NCBI RefSeq assembly: GCF_001507645.1
Contig: NZ_CP013909.1
Span: forward strand, 3,286,001 to 3,350,000
Length of the DNA stretch: 64,000 bases
Reading direction: 5' to 3'
From: Hymenobacter sedentarius
GTDB lineage: Bacteria > Bacteroidota > Bacteroidia > Cytophagales > Hymenobacteraceae
Positions 43,904 to 51,536 of the stretch are shown here, piece after piece. Under the pieces are notes generated by a model, which was given only the letters and a program-made list of their open reading frames with translations, was not told where the DNA came from and did no database searches. How positions within the stretch are numbered: position 1 is the first letter of the stretch; each line of letters opens with the position of its first letter. The translations under genes and the position numbers were made by a program.

Positions 43904-45196
43904 ATGAAGCTCCATTTACTCTCCTTTTTCCTATTTTCGGCGGCGTTGGTTCAGGCTCAAACCGTAAAGAAAGGCGCTCTTGTCATTGGACAGGTCGACA
44001 GTCTTACATCTACTGTGCTCAAGGAGCAGCGTAAGGTGTGGATTTCTGTGCCGGCCAGCGCCAGCGACCTGACGCATGCCAAGCAACGCTACCCGGTGGT
44101 GTTCTTGCTCGACGGCGAAGACCATTTTGTATACACCTCGGGCATGATTCAACGCCAGAGCGAGTCTCCGGAAACTGGATGCCCGGAGATGATTGTGGTG
44201 GGCATCCCTAACACCCAACGCACTCGCGACCTTACTCCTTCGCGCCCAACAAGTTTTGAGGGCATGCCGCCCGAAGAATTGAAAGCAGCTGGCGGCGGCG
44301 AAAACTTTACCGCGTTTTTAGAAAAAGAGCTAATTCCCTACATCGAAGCCCACTATCCAGCCTCGGCCCACCGCACCCTTATTGGCCACTCGTTTGGGGG
44401 GCTGCTCGTCATGAACACGCTGGTTCACCACGCCAACTTGTTTGAGAATTACGTGGCCCTGGACCCCAGCATGTGGTGGGATAGCGAAAATCTCCTGAAG
44501 CAGGTTCACGAGGCATTGGCCCAACCCCGTTTTAAAGGGCGCACGTTATTTGTTGCCTCTGCCAATGCTTCCGGCCAGGATTCGGTGCTAACGGCAAAAG
44601 ACCCGTCGATAAGCGGGCAGCATGGCCGGGCAAAGTGGAAGCTGCGCGAGGATTTGGCCCGAAACCCAGGCAACGGGCTACGGTCGGCCTTCCGCTATTA
44701 CCCCACCGACTCGCACGGTTCGGTAACAGTACCCGCGACCTCCGATGCGCTGAACTACATCTTTCAACCCTACGCGCTGTCAATAGCTTCTATCCTTGCC
44801 CTCATCGCGAAGAAGCCAACCGAAGACGGCGCGGCCATGCTGGTGGCCCATTATCAGCAGGTATCGGCACAAGTGGGCTACTCGGTGCTGCCGCCCGAAT
44901 CATTTGTCAATGGACTGGCTAATTACTTACTGACTCAAGAAGGGCAAGCCCCGCGGGCTCTGGCTCTTTTTCAGCTGAACCTGCAGAATTATCCTACCAG
45001 TTCCAACGTACACTCCGGCTTGGGCGACTACTACCAAGCCCAAAAGCAGCCGAACTTTGCAATAGCCTCTTACACCAAGGCCTTGCAGCTGCAGGAAACC
45101 CCGGCTATTCGCAAGAAACTCGCGGAGCTTCAGGTCAAGCAAACGCCTTTGGGCAAAAAAGGAAGTTCTCGAGCCAAAAACACGTTAAAGGGATAG
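43904..45196 (+). CDS. Secreted esterase with C-terminal TPR (Fes/YbbA-like)
   Basis: A 430-aa protein with a signal peptide (LLSFFLFSAALVQAQ). Residues ~25-290 form a putative-esterase alpha/beta fold: VVFLLDGEDHF, VVGIPNTQRTRDLTP, nucleophile in IGHSFGGLL, and HG near SHGSVT. The last ~130 residues have TPR-like repeats (ALALFQLNLQNYPTSSNVHSGLG, FAIASYTKALQLQ). Related proteins are siderophore or D-lactoyl esterases, but that is not shown here. The gene and its AT-rich upstream region sit between the AAA+ gene terminator and a second copy of the AAA+ tail and terminator. Confidence 0.85.
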   Translation: MKLHLLSFFLFSAALVQAQTVKKGALVIGQVDSLTSTVLKEQRKVWISVPASASDLTHAKQRYPVVFLLDGEDHFVYTSGMIQRQSESPETGCPEMIVVGIPNTQRTRDLTPSRPTSFEGMPPEELKAAGGGENFTAFLEKELIPYIEAHYPASAHRTLIGHSFGGLLVMNTLVHHANLFENYVALDPSMWWDSENLLKQVHEALAQPRFKGRTLFVASANASGQDSVLTAKDPSISGQHGRAKWKLREDLARNPGNGLRSAFRYYPTDSHGSVTVPATSDALNYIFQPYALSIASILALIAKKPTEDGAAMLVAHYQQVSAQVGYSVLPPESFVNGLANYLLTQEGQAPRALALFQLNLQNYPTSSNVHSGLGDYYQAQKQPNFAIASYTKALQLQETPAIRKKLAELQVKQTPLGKKGSSRAKNTLKG

Positions 45197-45250
45197 CTGC
45201 GTGCCGTCTGGTTTTCAAACCTAGCTCAACTCAGCCGTCCAAGCCAAGAA

Positions 45251-45335
45251 GTGCTCTCGTCGATGTTCACCATGCCCACCTTTGGTGAAGGTGACGACGA
45301 AGACGAGGACGAAAAGACGCGCCGCCGGCGCTAGG
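45251..45335 (+). pseudogene. Duplicated 3' tail of the AAA+ gene
   Basis: GTGCTCTCGTCGATGTTCAC and the following bases match 43649-43721 closely. The two tails translate as LSSMFTMPTFGEGDDEDEDE-KTRRRR here and LSSMFTMPTFGDDDDEDEDE-KPRRRR in the intact gene, both ending in a stop. Many differences are synonymous (CACTAT/CACCAT, GATGAA/GACGAA, CGTCGC/CGCCGG). No start codon or upstream AAA+ sequence is present. It is followed by a paralogous terminator. Confidence 0.8.
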
Positions 45336-45357
45336 CCGGACTACGAACCTAAAGCAA

Positions 45358-45391
45358 ATCCCCGCGCACCAATTGGTGCGCGGGGATTTTT
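45358..45391 (+). terminator. Terminator after the duplicated tail
   Basis: Perfect stem ATCCCCGCGCACC-AATT-GGTGCGCGGGGAT then TTTTAG. Same motif as the terminator at 43762-43796 but with stem bases repaired to perfection. Confidence 0.85.
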
Positions 45392-45467
45392 AGTTGCTTT
45401 GGAGACAGAGCTTTGTCGGCCGCTGCCGGTGGCCCATTCCGTAGCTGGTTGGTAGCGTTCAGCTTTG

Positions 45468-45475
45468 TAGTTTTG
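45468..45475 (+). promoter_or_regulatory. Putative -7 element for the 133-aa protein
   Basis: TAGTTTTG, an exact TAnnTTTG, 39 nt before TTG 45515. It lies downstream of the upstream start candidate at 45413, which argues for the shorter protein. Confidence 0.5.
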
Positions 45476-45514
45476 ACTCTTCCCCGGTTTTGCTTCGTTT
45501 TCTTTTTACTTCCC

Positions 45515-45916
45515 TTGCAGTTCGCTTACCACCCCGACCAGGACATCTTCACGGCACGTTGGCTTACGTCGCATGCGCTCCAGACCGAGCGCGCCGAGTA
45601 CGAGGCCATATTGCTGGCACCTGAAGGGCTGGGTACTCCGTACTGGCTGCTCGATGTGCGGCGCCAGCCCACCACCGATGCCGATGCCGCCCGCTGGGGG
45701 ACCACCATCTGGCTGCCCCGGGCCGCTGAGCAGCATCGCCCCGCCTGCCTGCGCTTGGCCTTTTTGGTGGCGCCAGTACGTGCCGAGAACCTGCGCACCG
45801 ACCTTGCCTTGCGCGCCGTGATGGACGCCGCTTATGCCCCCGGCCACCCCTTCGACCTGCGGACCTTTACCGATGAAGACGCCGCACGTAGCTGGTTGCA
45901 GGGGCCACTCGACTAA
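45515..45916 (+). CDS. Hypothetical protein (133 aa), STAS/SpoIIAA-like?
   Basis: From TTG 45515 the protein starts MQFAYHPDQDIFTARWLTS and contains EYEAILLAPEGLGTPYWLLDVRRQP and RLAFLVAPVRAENL. The alternation of strands and helices, with a W-L-L-D-V-R-R strand, suggests a SpoIIAA/STAS-like fold used to sense or regulate; this is only a resemblance. The longer frame from 45413 adds a hydrophobic N-terminus but begins before the -7 element at 45468. No membrane segment or signal in the shorter form. Confidence 0.65.
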   Translation: MQFAYHPDQDIFTARWLTSHALQTERAEYEAILLAPEGLGTPYWLLDVRRQPTTDADAARWGTTIWLPRAAEQHRPACLRLAFLVAPVRAENLRTDLALRAVMDAAYAPGHPFDLRTFTDEDAARSWLQGPLD

Positions 45917-45944
45917 AATAGCTGTATCAACTACCGCACATGGC

Positions 45945-47711
45945 TTATTGGCCCAAGCGGCCGGTGCCGAGCCACCGGGCCACCGGGTAGCGGTTGAAGC
46001 CAGCCTCCCGGTGGGGAGAGTTCAGATATACCCATTCCAACTGGGCAGCGCCGTTGCTGCCAAAGGCCGGATTTTGCTGCTTTAGCTTTTCGAGACGCTG
46101 CTTCAAGGCCGGGTCGCGGCGCAGCAGGTCGGCGGCCACGTCTTCGAACACATAGTCGGAGAAATGCTCCTTTTGCTGCAGCACGCTGTCGAAGAAGCCC
46201 CAGGCGAAGAACGAATCAGTGGCTTGGGGCTCCAGCGTTTCGATGAGGTAGCGCACGGGAGCTGCGTCCGTGAGGTAGCACACCAGGTCGCCTTGGTGAA
46301 AGGTCACGGTTTCGGTGGCAGGCCGCAGTTGCACCTGGCTGTGCAGGTAGTGGCCTTCATAGGCGCGGGGGCTGGTTTTGTAGTCTTCCAGGTAATACAC
46401 TTCCACGGGCGCGGTCACGTCGCGGGCCAAGGGCTCGAGCGTGGCGCCGTTGCGGCGCAGGATGTCCAGCACTTCGCCCCAGGCCTGGGGAATGATGTAG
46501 GCCGTGGGGCGGGCGGCGGTAGCCGTGGGTTTGTAGGTGTTGAAGTACTTCACGGGCCGGGTAAAGGGTGCCGCGCGGTCGTAGTAGAGGCGGGGCTGGC
46601 CGCTCACTTCGCTGGGCTTGGTGCGGCCCTCGTAGCCCCGGAACTGCACAGTTTCGTGCTGGCTCTCGTCGAGCGTCCAAGCGAGGGGGAAGGTGGTTTG
46701 GGCGGCCATGCCGGCCGTAGCAGCGGTGCGGGCCGTGGCAATGGCGGCCGACTGCTGCCCCACGGTTTCGAGCATGGTTTTCAGGAAGTCATAAGTGGCA
46801 TGCACCCGCGGCGCAAACGCCTTCAGCATGTGCGTTTCGGGCATGAAGCCGATGGTGTTGAACAGCGCCGCGTAGCCGGTGGAGTAGCGCGGCGTTTCCA
46901 GAAACGCCCGCAGGCCGCGCTCGGGCGTTTTGCCTTCAAAGTCGACGTAGGGCGTCATGGGCCACTTTTTCTGCTCCATGCCCTTGTAGAGCGCGGGCAG
47001 CAGCTGGCCTTGCAGGTAGGTGCCCAGGGCCGGCGCCAGCTTGCTGTGCTGGGTGGCAATGAGCGTCATCGTGTACTGGTAGTCGGCCCCGTTGGAGGTG
47101 TGGGTTTCGACGAAAATATCCGGCTGCCACTTCTGAAACAGCGCGGCAAAGGAGCGGGCATTGCGCGAGTCCTGCTTGATGTAGTCGCGGTTCAGGTCGA
47201 GGTGCCGGGCGTTGCCCCGAAAGCCGTAGGCGGCGGGGCCGTTCTGGTTCACGCGGGTGGTGGAGTTGCGGTTGAGCATGCCGTCCACGTTGTACACCGG
47301 CACGATGACGACCGTAACGCCCTCGAGCAGCTTGTGCAGCTTGGGCTGCTGCACGAGGTCACGGGCCAGCATCATGCTCGCGTCGATGCCTTCGGGCTCG
47401 CCGGGGTGGATGCCGTTTTGAATGAATAGCACGCGGCGGTTTTTGCGGCGGGTGCTGGCGGGGTCCGTGTCGCCATCCGAGGCCAGCACCACCTCGTGCA
47501 GCGGCAGGCCCGAATCGGTGGGGCCGGCTTCGGCCATATGCAGCTGCTTGGGGTACGCACTCGCCAGTTTTTGGTAGTAGGCAATGCATTCGGCGTGCGT
47601 GGCGGTGGTGTTGCCGGCGGGGTCGTTTTCGAACGGCGTGCGCCAGGCGGGTGCCGGAGCAGTCGGGGCGGGAGCGAGGGTCATCAGCGAAGCAAGGAGA
47701 AAAGCAAACAT
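45945..47711 (-). CDS. Secreted M14 zinc carboxypeptidase
   Basis: A 588-aa exported protein (N-terminal MFAFLLASLMTLAPAP signal). The M14 zinc site begins with His102 and Glu105 in NGIHPGEPEG; VVIVPVYNVDGMLNRNS, LDLNRDYIK and FVETHTSNG (third zinc ligand His) follow, and the catalytic Glu should be in FMPETHML. The ~250 C-terminal residues beyond the peptidase domain are longer than in classical carboxypeptidases. It probably degrades peptides outside the inner membrane. A large palindrome lies upstream. Confidence 0.9.
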   Translation of the reverse strand: MFAFLLASLMTLAPAPTAPAPAWRTPFENDPAGNTTATHAECIAYYQKLASAYPKQLHMAEAGPTDSGLPLHEVVLASDGDTDPASTRRKNRRVLFIQNGIHPGEPEGIDASMMLARDLVQQPKLHKLLEGVTVVIVPVYNVDGMLNRNSTTRVNQNGPAAYGFRGNARHLDLNRDYIKQDSRNARSFAALFQKWQPDIFVETHTSNGADYQYTMTLIATQHSKLAPALGTYLQGQLLPALYKGMEQKKWPMTPYVDFEGKTPERGLRAFLETPRYSTGYAALFNTIGFMPETHMLKAFAPRVHATYDFLKTMLETVGQQSAAIATARTAATAGMAAQTTFPLAWTLDESQHETVQFRGYEGRTKPSEVSGQPRLYYDRAAPFTRPVKYFNTYKPTATAARPTAYIIPQAWGEVLDILRRNGATLEPLARDVTAPVEVYYLEDYKTSPRAYEGHYLHSQVQLRPATETVTFHQGDLVCYLTDAAPVRYLIETLEPQATDSFFAWGFFDSVLQQKEHFSDYVFEDVAADLLRRDPALKQRLEKLKQQNPAFGSNGAAQLEWVYLNSPHREAGFNRYPVARWLGTGRLGQ

Positions 47712-47740
47712 GACGCAAAGAACGACAGGAGGAATAGGCG

Positions 47741-47963
47741 AACAACACTTCCCTCCTTACCAACCGAAGGTCAGCGAAGCTAAGGAGGGGATGTTCGAGC
47801 CAAGGGCGAGAACGGGGGTGGTTGAATCGTTGCACGATAGGCGAACGATTCCAGCCCAAGATGTAACAACGACGCCAGCCCAACTCGCTCGCCCATCGTG
47901 CAACGACCTAACCATCCCAGCTCAACTTAGCCGTTAAGCATCCCCGCCCTAACTAAGGAGGGG
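47741..47963. repeat. Family C: ~220-bp composite palindrome
   Basis: Outer arms CCCTCCTTA (47751) / TAAGGAGGGG (47954-47963). An inner hairpin CCCTCCTTA / TAAGGAGGG at 47751-47789. Central arms of 29 nt at 47820-47848 and 47885-47913 share GTCGTTGCACGAT-type sequence with ~24/29 pairing. It contains ACCGAAGGTCAGC, also seen (as ACCGAAGGTCGGC, opposite strand) in the A' elements. Fills the region between the divergent M14 and surE genes. Confidence 0.75.
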
Positions 47964-47978
47964 AGTATGCTCCGGGGT

Positions 47979-47986
47979 TACCTTTG
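47979..47986 (+). promoter_or_regulatory. Putative -7 element for surE
   Basis: TACCTTTG, an exact TAnnTTTG, 38 nt before TTG 48025. It overlaps the GTG at 47986 that would otherwise be taken as the start. Confidence 0.5.
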
Positions 47987-48024
47987 TGCACGTAGTACCT
48001 ATCATTTCACTCGCCTCCTTGCTC

Positions 48025-48879
48025 TTGAAAAAGCCCCTTATTCTCGTTTCAAACGACGACGGCATCACGGCCCCCGGCATCCGCTACCTGGTCGAAATTG
48101 TGCAGGCCCTGGGGGCCGAAGTGGTGGTGGTAGCCCCCGACGCGCCGCAGTCGGGCATGGGCCACGCCATCACCATCGGCCAGGCGCTGCGCCTCACCAA
48201 AAACCCAGTTTTCGGGCCCGACATCGAAGCCTACGAATGCTCCGGCACCCCGGCCGACTGCGTGAAAATCGCCAAGCATTACGTGCTCAAAGACCGCACG
48301 CCCGACCTCGTGGTGTCGGGCATCAACCACGGCTCCAATGCCTCCGTGAACGTGCTGTACTCCGGTACCATGTCGGCGGCCATCGAAGCGGCCATTGAAG
48401 GGCTGCCCGCCGTGGGCTTCTCCTTGTGCGAATACGGGCCGCAAGCCGATTTCTCGCACGTAGAAGAATGGGTGACCCAGGTGTGCCGCTACGCGCTTGA
48501 CCACGGCGTGCCCGCCGGCACGGCCCTCAACGTGAACATTCCCAAAAACTCCGATACGCCCATTGCCGGCCTGCGCCTCTCGCGCCAGGCCCGCGCCAAG
48601 TGGCAGGAAGAGTTTGACCGCCGCCTCGACCCGTACCAACGCCCGTACTACTGGCTCATCGGCTCGTTCGTGAACCTCGACCACGGCACCGATACCGACG
48701 AGTGGGCCCTGGCCAACAACTACGTGTCGGTGGTGCCCTGCCAGTTCGACCTCACCGCGCACCACGGCCTCGACCAGCTCAGCGCCAAGTGGCAGCTGCC
48801 CATGCCCGAAGCCATGGAAGCTCAGGCCGCGCCCCAGCCCGTGCCGTCCGGCGACTACGGCCCGGCCACGCAAAGCTAG
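48025..48879 (+). CDS. surE: 5'/3'-nucleotidase SurE
   Basis: A 284-aa metal-dependent phosphatase acting on nucleoside monophosphates. LILVSNDDGITAPG carries the metal-binding Asp pair; VVVVAPDAPQSGMGHAITI, CSGTPADCVK, LVVSGINHGSNAS and YSGTMSAAIEAAIEG are the conserved SurE blocks. TTG 48025 gives the usual N-terminus MKKPLILVSNDDG; GTG 47986 overlaps a -7 box and would add 13 non-family residues. A strong terminator follows the stop. Confidence 0.94.
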   Translation: MKKPLILVSNDDGITAPGIRYLVEIVQALGAEVVVVAPDAPQSGMGHAITIGQALRLTKNPVFGPDIEAYECSGTPADCVKIAKHYVLKDRTPDLVVSGINHGSNASVNVLYSGTMSAAIEAAIEGLPAVGFSLCEYGPQADFSHVEEWVTQVCRYALDHGVPAGTALNVNIPKNSDTPIAGLRLSRQARAKWQEEFDRRLDPYQRPYYWLIGSFVNLDHGTDTDEWALANNYVSVVPCQFDLTAHHGLDQLSAKWQLPMPEAMEAQAAPQPVPSGDYGPATQS

Positions 48880-48883
48880 ACCC

Positions 48884-48923
48884 CACAAAAAAGCCCCAGC
48901 TACTGAGTTGGGGCTTTTTTGTG
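48884..48923. terminator. Bidirectional terminator
   Basis: CACAAAAAAGCCCCA...TGGGGCTTTTTTGTG: GC stem with A-run and T-run, between surE (+) and the small gene 48900-49154 (-), whose stop codon lies in the loop. Confidence 0.9.
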
Positions 48924-49154
48924 CGATTGTGAAGGAGGCGTGAGAACGATGGCGGGCGCCTTGGCGTGCGGCTTTACCGGGCGCACGGTTTTGGGGGGCG
49001 CGTGGGGGTGGGGGGCTTTGCGCACCACCACGGGCGCCGCCGGTTTGGGTGCGCCAGGCCCTTGGCTGCGATGCAGGGCCACCACTTCGGTGCCCAGCGC
49101 CACAGCCAGCAGCAGGAGCAGCCCGCAAAGCATGACTTTGAGTAGATTTTGCAC
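48900..49154 (-). CDS. Small exported or membrane protein, Pro/Ala/Lys/His-rich
   Basis: 84 aa from GTG 49154. Residues ~1-23 are a hydrophobic signal or anchor (MLCGLLLLLAVALGTEVV). The remainder is rich in Pro, Ala, Lys and His (APHPHAPPKTVRPVKPH). No domain. It sits 34 bp downstream of the histidine kinase stop on the same strand. It could belong to that operon, for instance as a small envelope component. The existence of the protein is likely but not certain. Confidence 0.55.
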   Translation of the reverse strand: MQNLLKVMLCGLLLLLAVALGTEVVALHRSQGPGAPKPAAPVVVRKAPHPHAPPKTVRPVKPHAKAPAIVLTPPSQSHKKAPTQ

Positions 49155-49188
49155 GGGAGTATAATTTCTACCCGAAGGTAAAGCGCTG

Positions 49189-50568
49189 CTATGAAGAGGG
49201 AATGAACCCAACGGCGTGGGTAGAATCGGGCTTGAAGTCCAGCTCGAAGGCAGTGCCTTTCCCCAGCTCCGACTCGGCCCGCAGCGTGGCGCCGTGGAAG
49301 CCGGCAATGGTTTGGGCGATGGGCAGCCCCAGCCCGTAGCCCTCCGGCGCCCCGGGCGCATTGCCATGGAAGCGCCGGAAGCGGTCGAAGAGGTAGGGCT
49401 GGTGGTCGGGCGCAATGCCGGGCCCCGTATCTTCCACCCGCAGGCGGTAGCCCCCCTGCGCCAGAGGCCGGCCCAGCACCCGGATGTGTCCCCCTTCGTG
49501 GTTGTACTTGATGGCGTTGGAGAGCAGGTTGCGCAGCAGCGTGTGCAGCAGGCTGGCGTTGGCCCGGGGGCGCACGTCGTCGCCGGCGATGTCGATGTCC
49601 AGGGTAATTTCGCGCTGCTGGCGGCGGTCGTCCAGCTCCTCGGCCACGTCGGCCACAGCGGACGAGAGGCTCACCGGCTCGTCGCGCAGGTACTGCTCGT
49701 TTTCGATATTGGCGATGAGCAGCAGGGTGCGCACGGTGTTGCGCAGGCGGTAGAGCGTGCGCTGCGATTCCACAATCTGCTGGGCATGAGCCTCGGGTAG
49801 GGAAGGGTCCTGCAGCATGTTTTCGAAGCGCGACTGCAGGATGCTAACCGGCGTGAGCAGCTCGTGGCTCACGTTGCTCATAAACTCCCGCTCCTTGGCA
49901 AAAGCCGACTGTACCTGCCGCATGAGGGCGTTCAACCGCTCATCGAGCCTGCGGAAGTCAGTAGTGTCGGTATCAATGGGTTCGAAGTTGAATTCGGACG
50001 GTTGGCGGATGCTGCGCAGCTTGCGGATGGTCAGTTCCCGGAGCGGCTTAAGCAGGTAGTGGGCAAAGGCCGCATCGGTGAAAATGGTGAGGACGGAAGC
50101 CGCCACCAGCACCCACAGCGCCAGCTGGCGGAGGGTGTTGGTGAGCAGCTCCACGGTCTCGAGCGAGGAGCCTATTTCGATGCGAAAAGCCCGCTGCCCC
50201 GGCGTACTGGGGGCCCGGGCAAAGCTCAGGATGCGGAAGTCTTCCACCTGCTGGTCGACCTGCCGGCGCTCTTCAAAAATGCGCTCTTTGGGCAGGGGCG
50301 CGCCGGCGGGCAGCGGCGTAAGGGTTATGTACTCTTGCTTGATGATGTTGTAGTCGGCGTAGGTTTCGGCGCGCTCGCCCTGCTCAAATGCCTGCAGGCC
50401 GTCGCGGGCAATAAGGGCCAACACCCGCCGCTGCTTGTCGCGCAAGTGATAGTCGGTGTGGCCCACGGCCACCCGCTGCACGATGGGCGGAATCACCACC
50501 GCCCCCAACAGCACCAGCAGCAGCTTAGAGAGGCCGTTGAATAAGGCAAGTTTGGCTTCTAATCGCAT
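49189..50568 (-). CDS. Sensor histidine kinase
   Basis: 459 aa, inner-membrane. A first membrane helix (~15-32), a periplasmic sensor of ~115 residues, a second helix (~148-165), then HAMP-like linker, a dimerisation helix with phospho-acceptor His235 in NVSHELLTPVS and an ATPase domain with NLLSNAIKYN (N box), EDTGPGIAP (G1) and GYGLGLPIAQ (G2). It partners with the response regulator upstream on the same strand. Its ATG at 50568 is 7 bp from family B repeat copy 4, which separates the two genes. Confidence 0.93.
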   Translation of the reverse strand: MRLEAKLALFNGLSKLLLVLLGAVVIPPIVQRVAVGHTDYHLRDKQRRVLALIARDGLQAFEQGERAETYADYNIIKQEYITLTPLPAGAPLPKERIFEERRQVDQQVEDFRILSFARAPSTPGQRAFRIEIGSSLETVELLTNTLRQLALWVLVAASVLTIFTDAAFAHYLLKPLRELTIRKLRSIRQPSEFNFEPIDTDTTDFRRLDERLNALMRQVQSAFAKEREFMSNVSHELLTPVSILQSRFENMLQDPSLPEAHAQQIVESQRTLYRLRNTVRTLLLIANIENEQYLRDEPVSLSSAVADVAEELDDRRQQREITLDIDIAGDDVRPRANASLLHTLLRNLLSNAIKYNHEGGHIRVLGRPLAQGGYRLRVEDTGPGIAPDHQPYLFDRFRRFHGNAPGAPEGYGLGLPIAQTIAGFHGATLRAESELGKGTAFELDFKPDSTHAVGFIPSS

Positions 50569-50575
50569 GGCGTTT

Positions 50576-50682
50576 CATTTATCAATTAACATTTATCATT
50601 TAACACACGAGAAAGGCAGCGGGCGCTTTGCAGTACCGATGCCGCCTTAAGCTGATAAATGTTAAATGATAAATGTTAAATG
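50576..50682. repeat. Family B inverted repeat, copy 4, between kinase and regulator
   Basis: Left arm 50583-50605 pairs with 50660-50682 with one mismatch. Both arms are built from TTTAACATTTATCA-type units, also tandem within each arm. It fills most of the gap between the two-component genes, ending 3 bp from the regulator stop. Confidence 0.85.
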
Positions 50683-50685
50683 AAA

Positions 50686-51366
50686 CTACTCGGCGGCCCG
50701 GTAGCCAATGCCGCGCACGGTTTCCAGAAAATCGGCGGGCTCGAATTGAGCCAGTTTCTTGCGAACGTTTTTGATGTGCACGTCGATGTAGTTGGAGTCG
50801 GAGTCGTCTTCGAGCACATTGCCCCACAGGTGCTCGCCGAGCTGCAGGCGGGTGAGCACCCGGCCGCGGTGCAGCAGCAGGTAGTGCAGCAGGTCGAATT
50901 CCTTTTTGGTGAGGGGCACTTCCTGGCCGTTGTGCCGCACGATGCGCGCATTGGAATCCATGCTAAAGCGTTGGCCAAACGTAATTTCGGGCCGCTTCAG
51001 GTTGAATTTGCGCCGCGTGATGGCCTGCATCCGGCTGGTGAGCTCCAGCAGCGAGAAGGGCTTGGGTAGGTAGTCATCGGCCCCGAGGTCGAGGCCCCGA
51101 ATCCGGTCGTCGAGGGCGCCGCGGGCCGTGAGGATGATGAACGAAGCCTCCTGGTTTTCATTCAGGCGGGCTTCCCTGAGCAGGTCCAGGCCATCGCCAC
51201 CGGGCAGCCCTAGGTCGAGCAGCACGAAGTCGTAGCTGCTCACATACAGTTTTTCGGAGGCTTCGGCGAAGGTATAGGCCGAGTCGACCAGGTACTGGGC
51301 CTGTAGTAGAAACTGGCGCATTTCCTGGTGCAGGCTTTTTTCGTCTTCGATGAGCAAAACGTGCAT
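50686..51366 (-). CDS. OmpR-family response regulator
   Basis: 226 aa. Receiver domain with acidic pair in LLIEDEKS, phospho-acceptor Asp51 in FVLLDLGLPGGDG and Lys in YLPKPFS; C-terminal winged helix with VPLTKKEFDLLHYLLLHRGRVLTR and DSDSNYIDVHIKNVRKKL. It binds DNA and controls target promoters, most likely in response to the kinase at 49189-50568. The ATG at 51366 gives the family start MHVLLIEDE. In a shared transcript, a family B hairpin would lie between the two coding regions. Confidence 0.94.
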   Translation of the reverse strand: MHVLLIEDEKSLHQEMRQFLLQAQYLVDSAYTFAEASEKLYVSSYDFVLLDLGLPGGDGLDLLREARLNENQEASFIILTARGALDDRIRGLDLGADDYLPKPFSLLELTSRMQAITRRKFNLKRPEITFGQRFSMDSNARIVRHNGQEVPLTKKEFDLLHYLLLHRGRVLTRLQLGEHLWGNVLEDDSDSNYIDVHIKNVRKKLAQFEPADFLETVRGIGYRAAE

Positions 51367-51536
51367 GGCGTTAGGGGCGAGATGAGGGGTGGAGACGGCG
51401 AATTCCGCAGCGCAACATACGGTATGGCTACCTGAACACTGCATGAAGGTGCTGCGCGCCGGGTACCCGCACAGAGGGCTTACGGGATTGTACCGTAATT
51501 TGCTAGGGATTCGGTTTCATTGTTTGCCTTTTTGAT

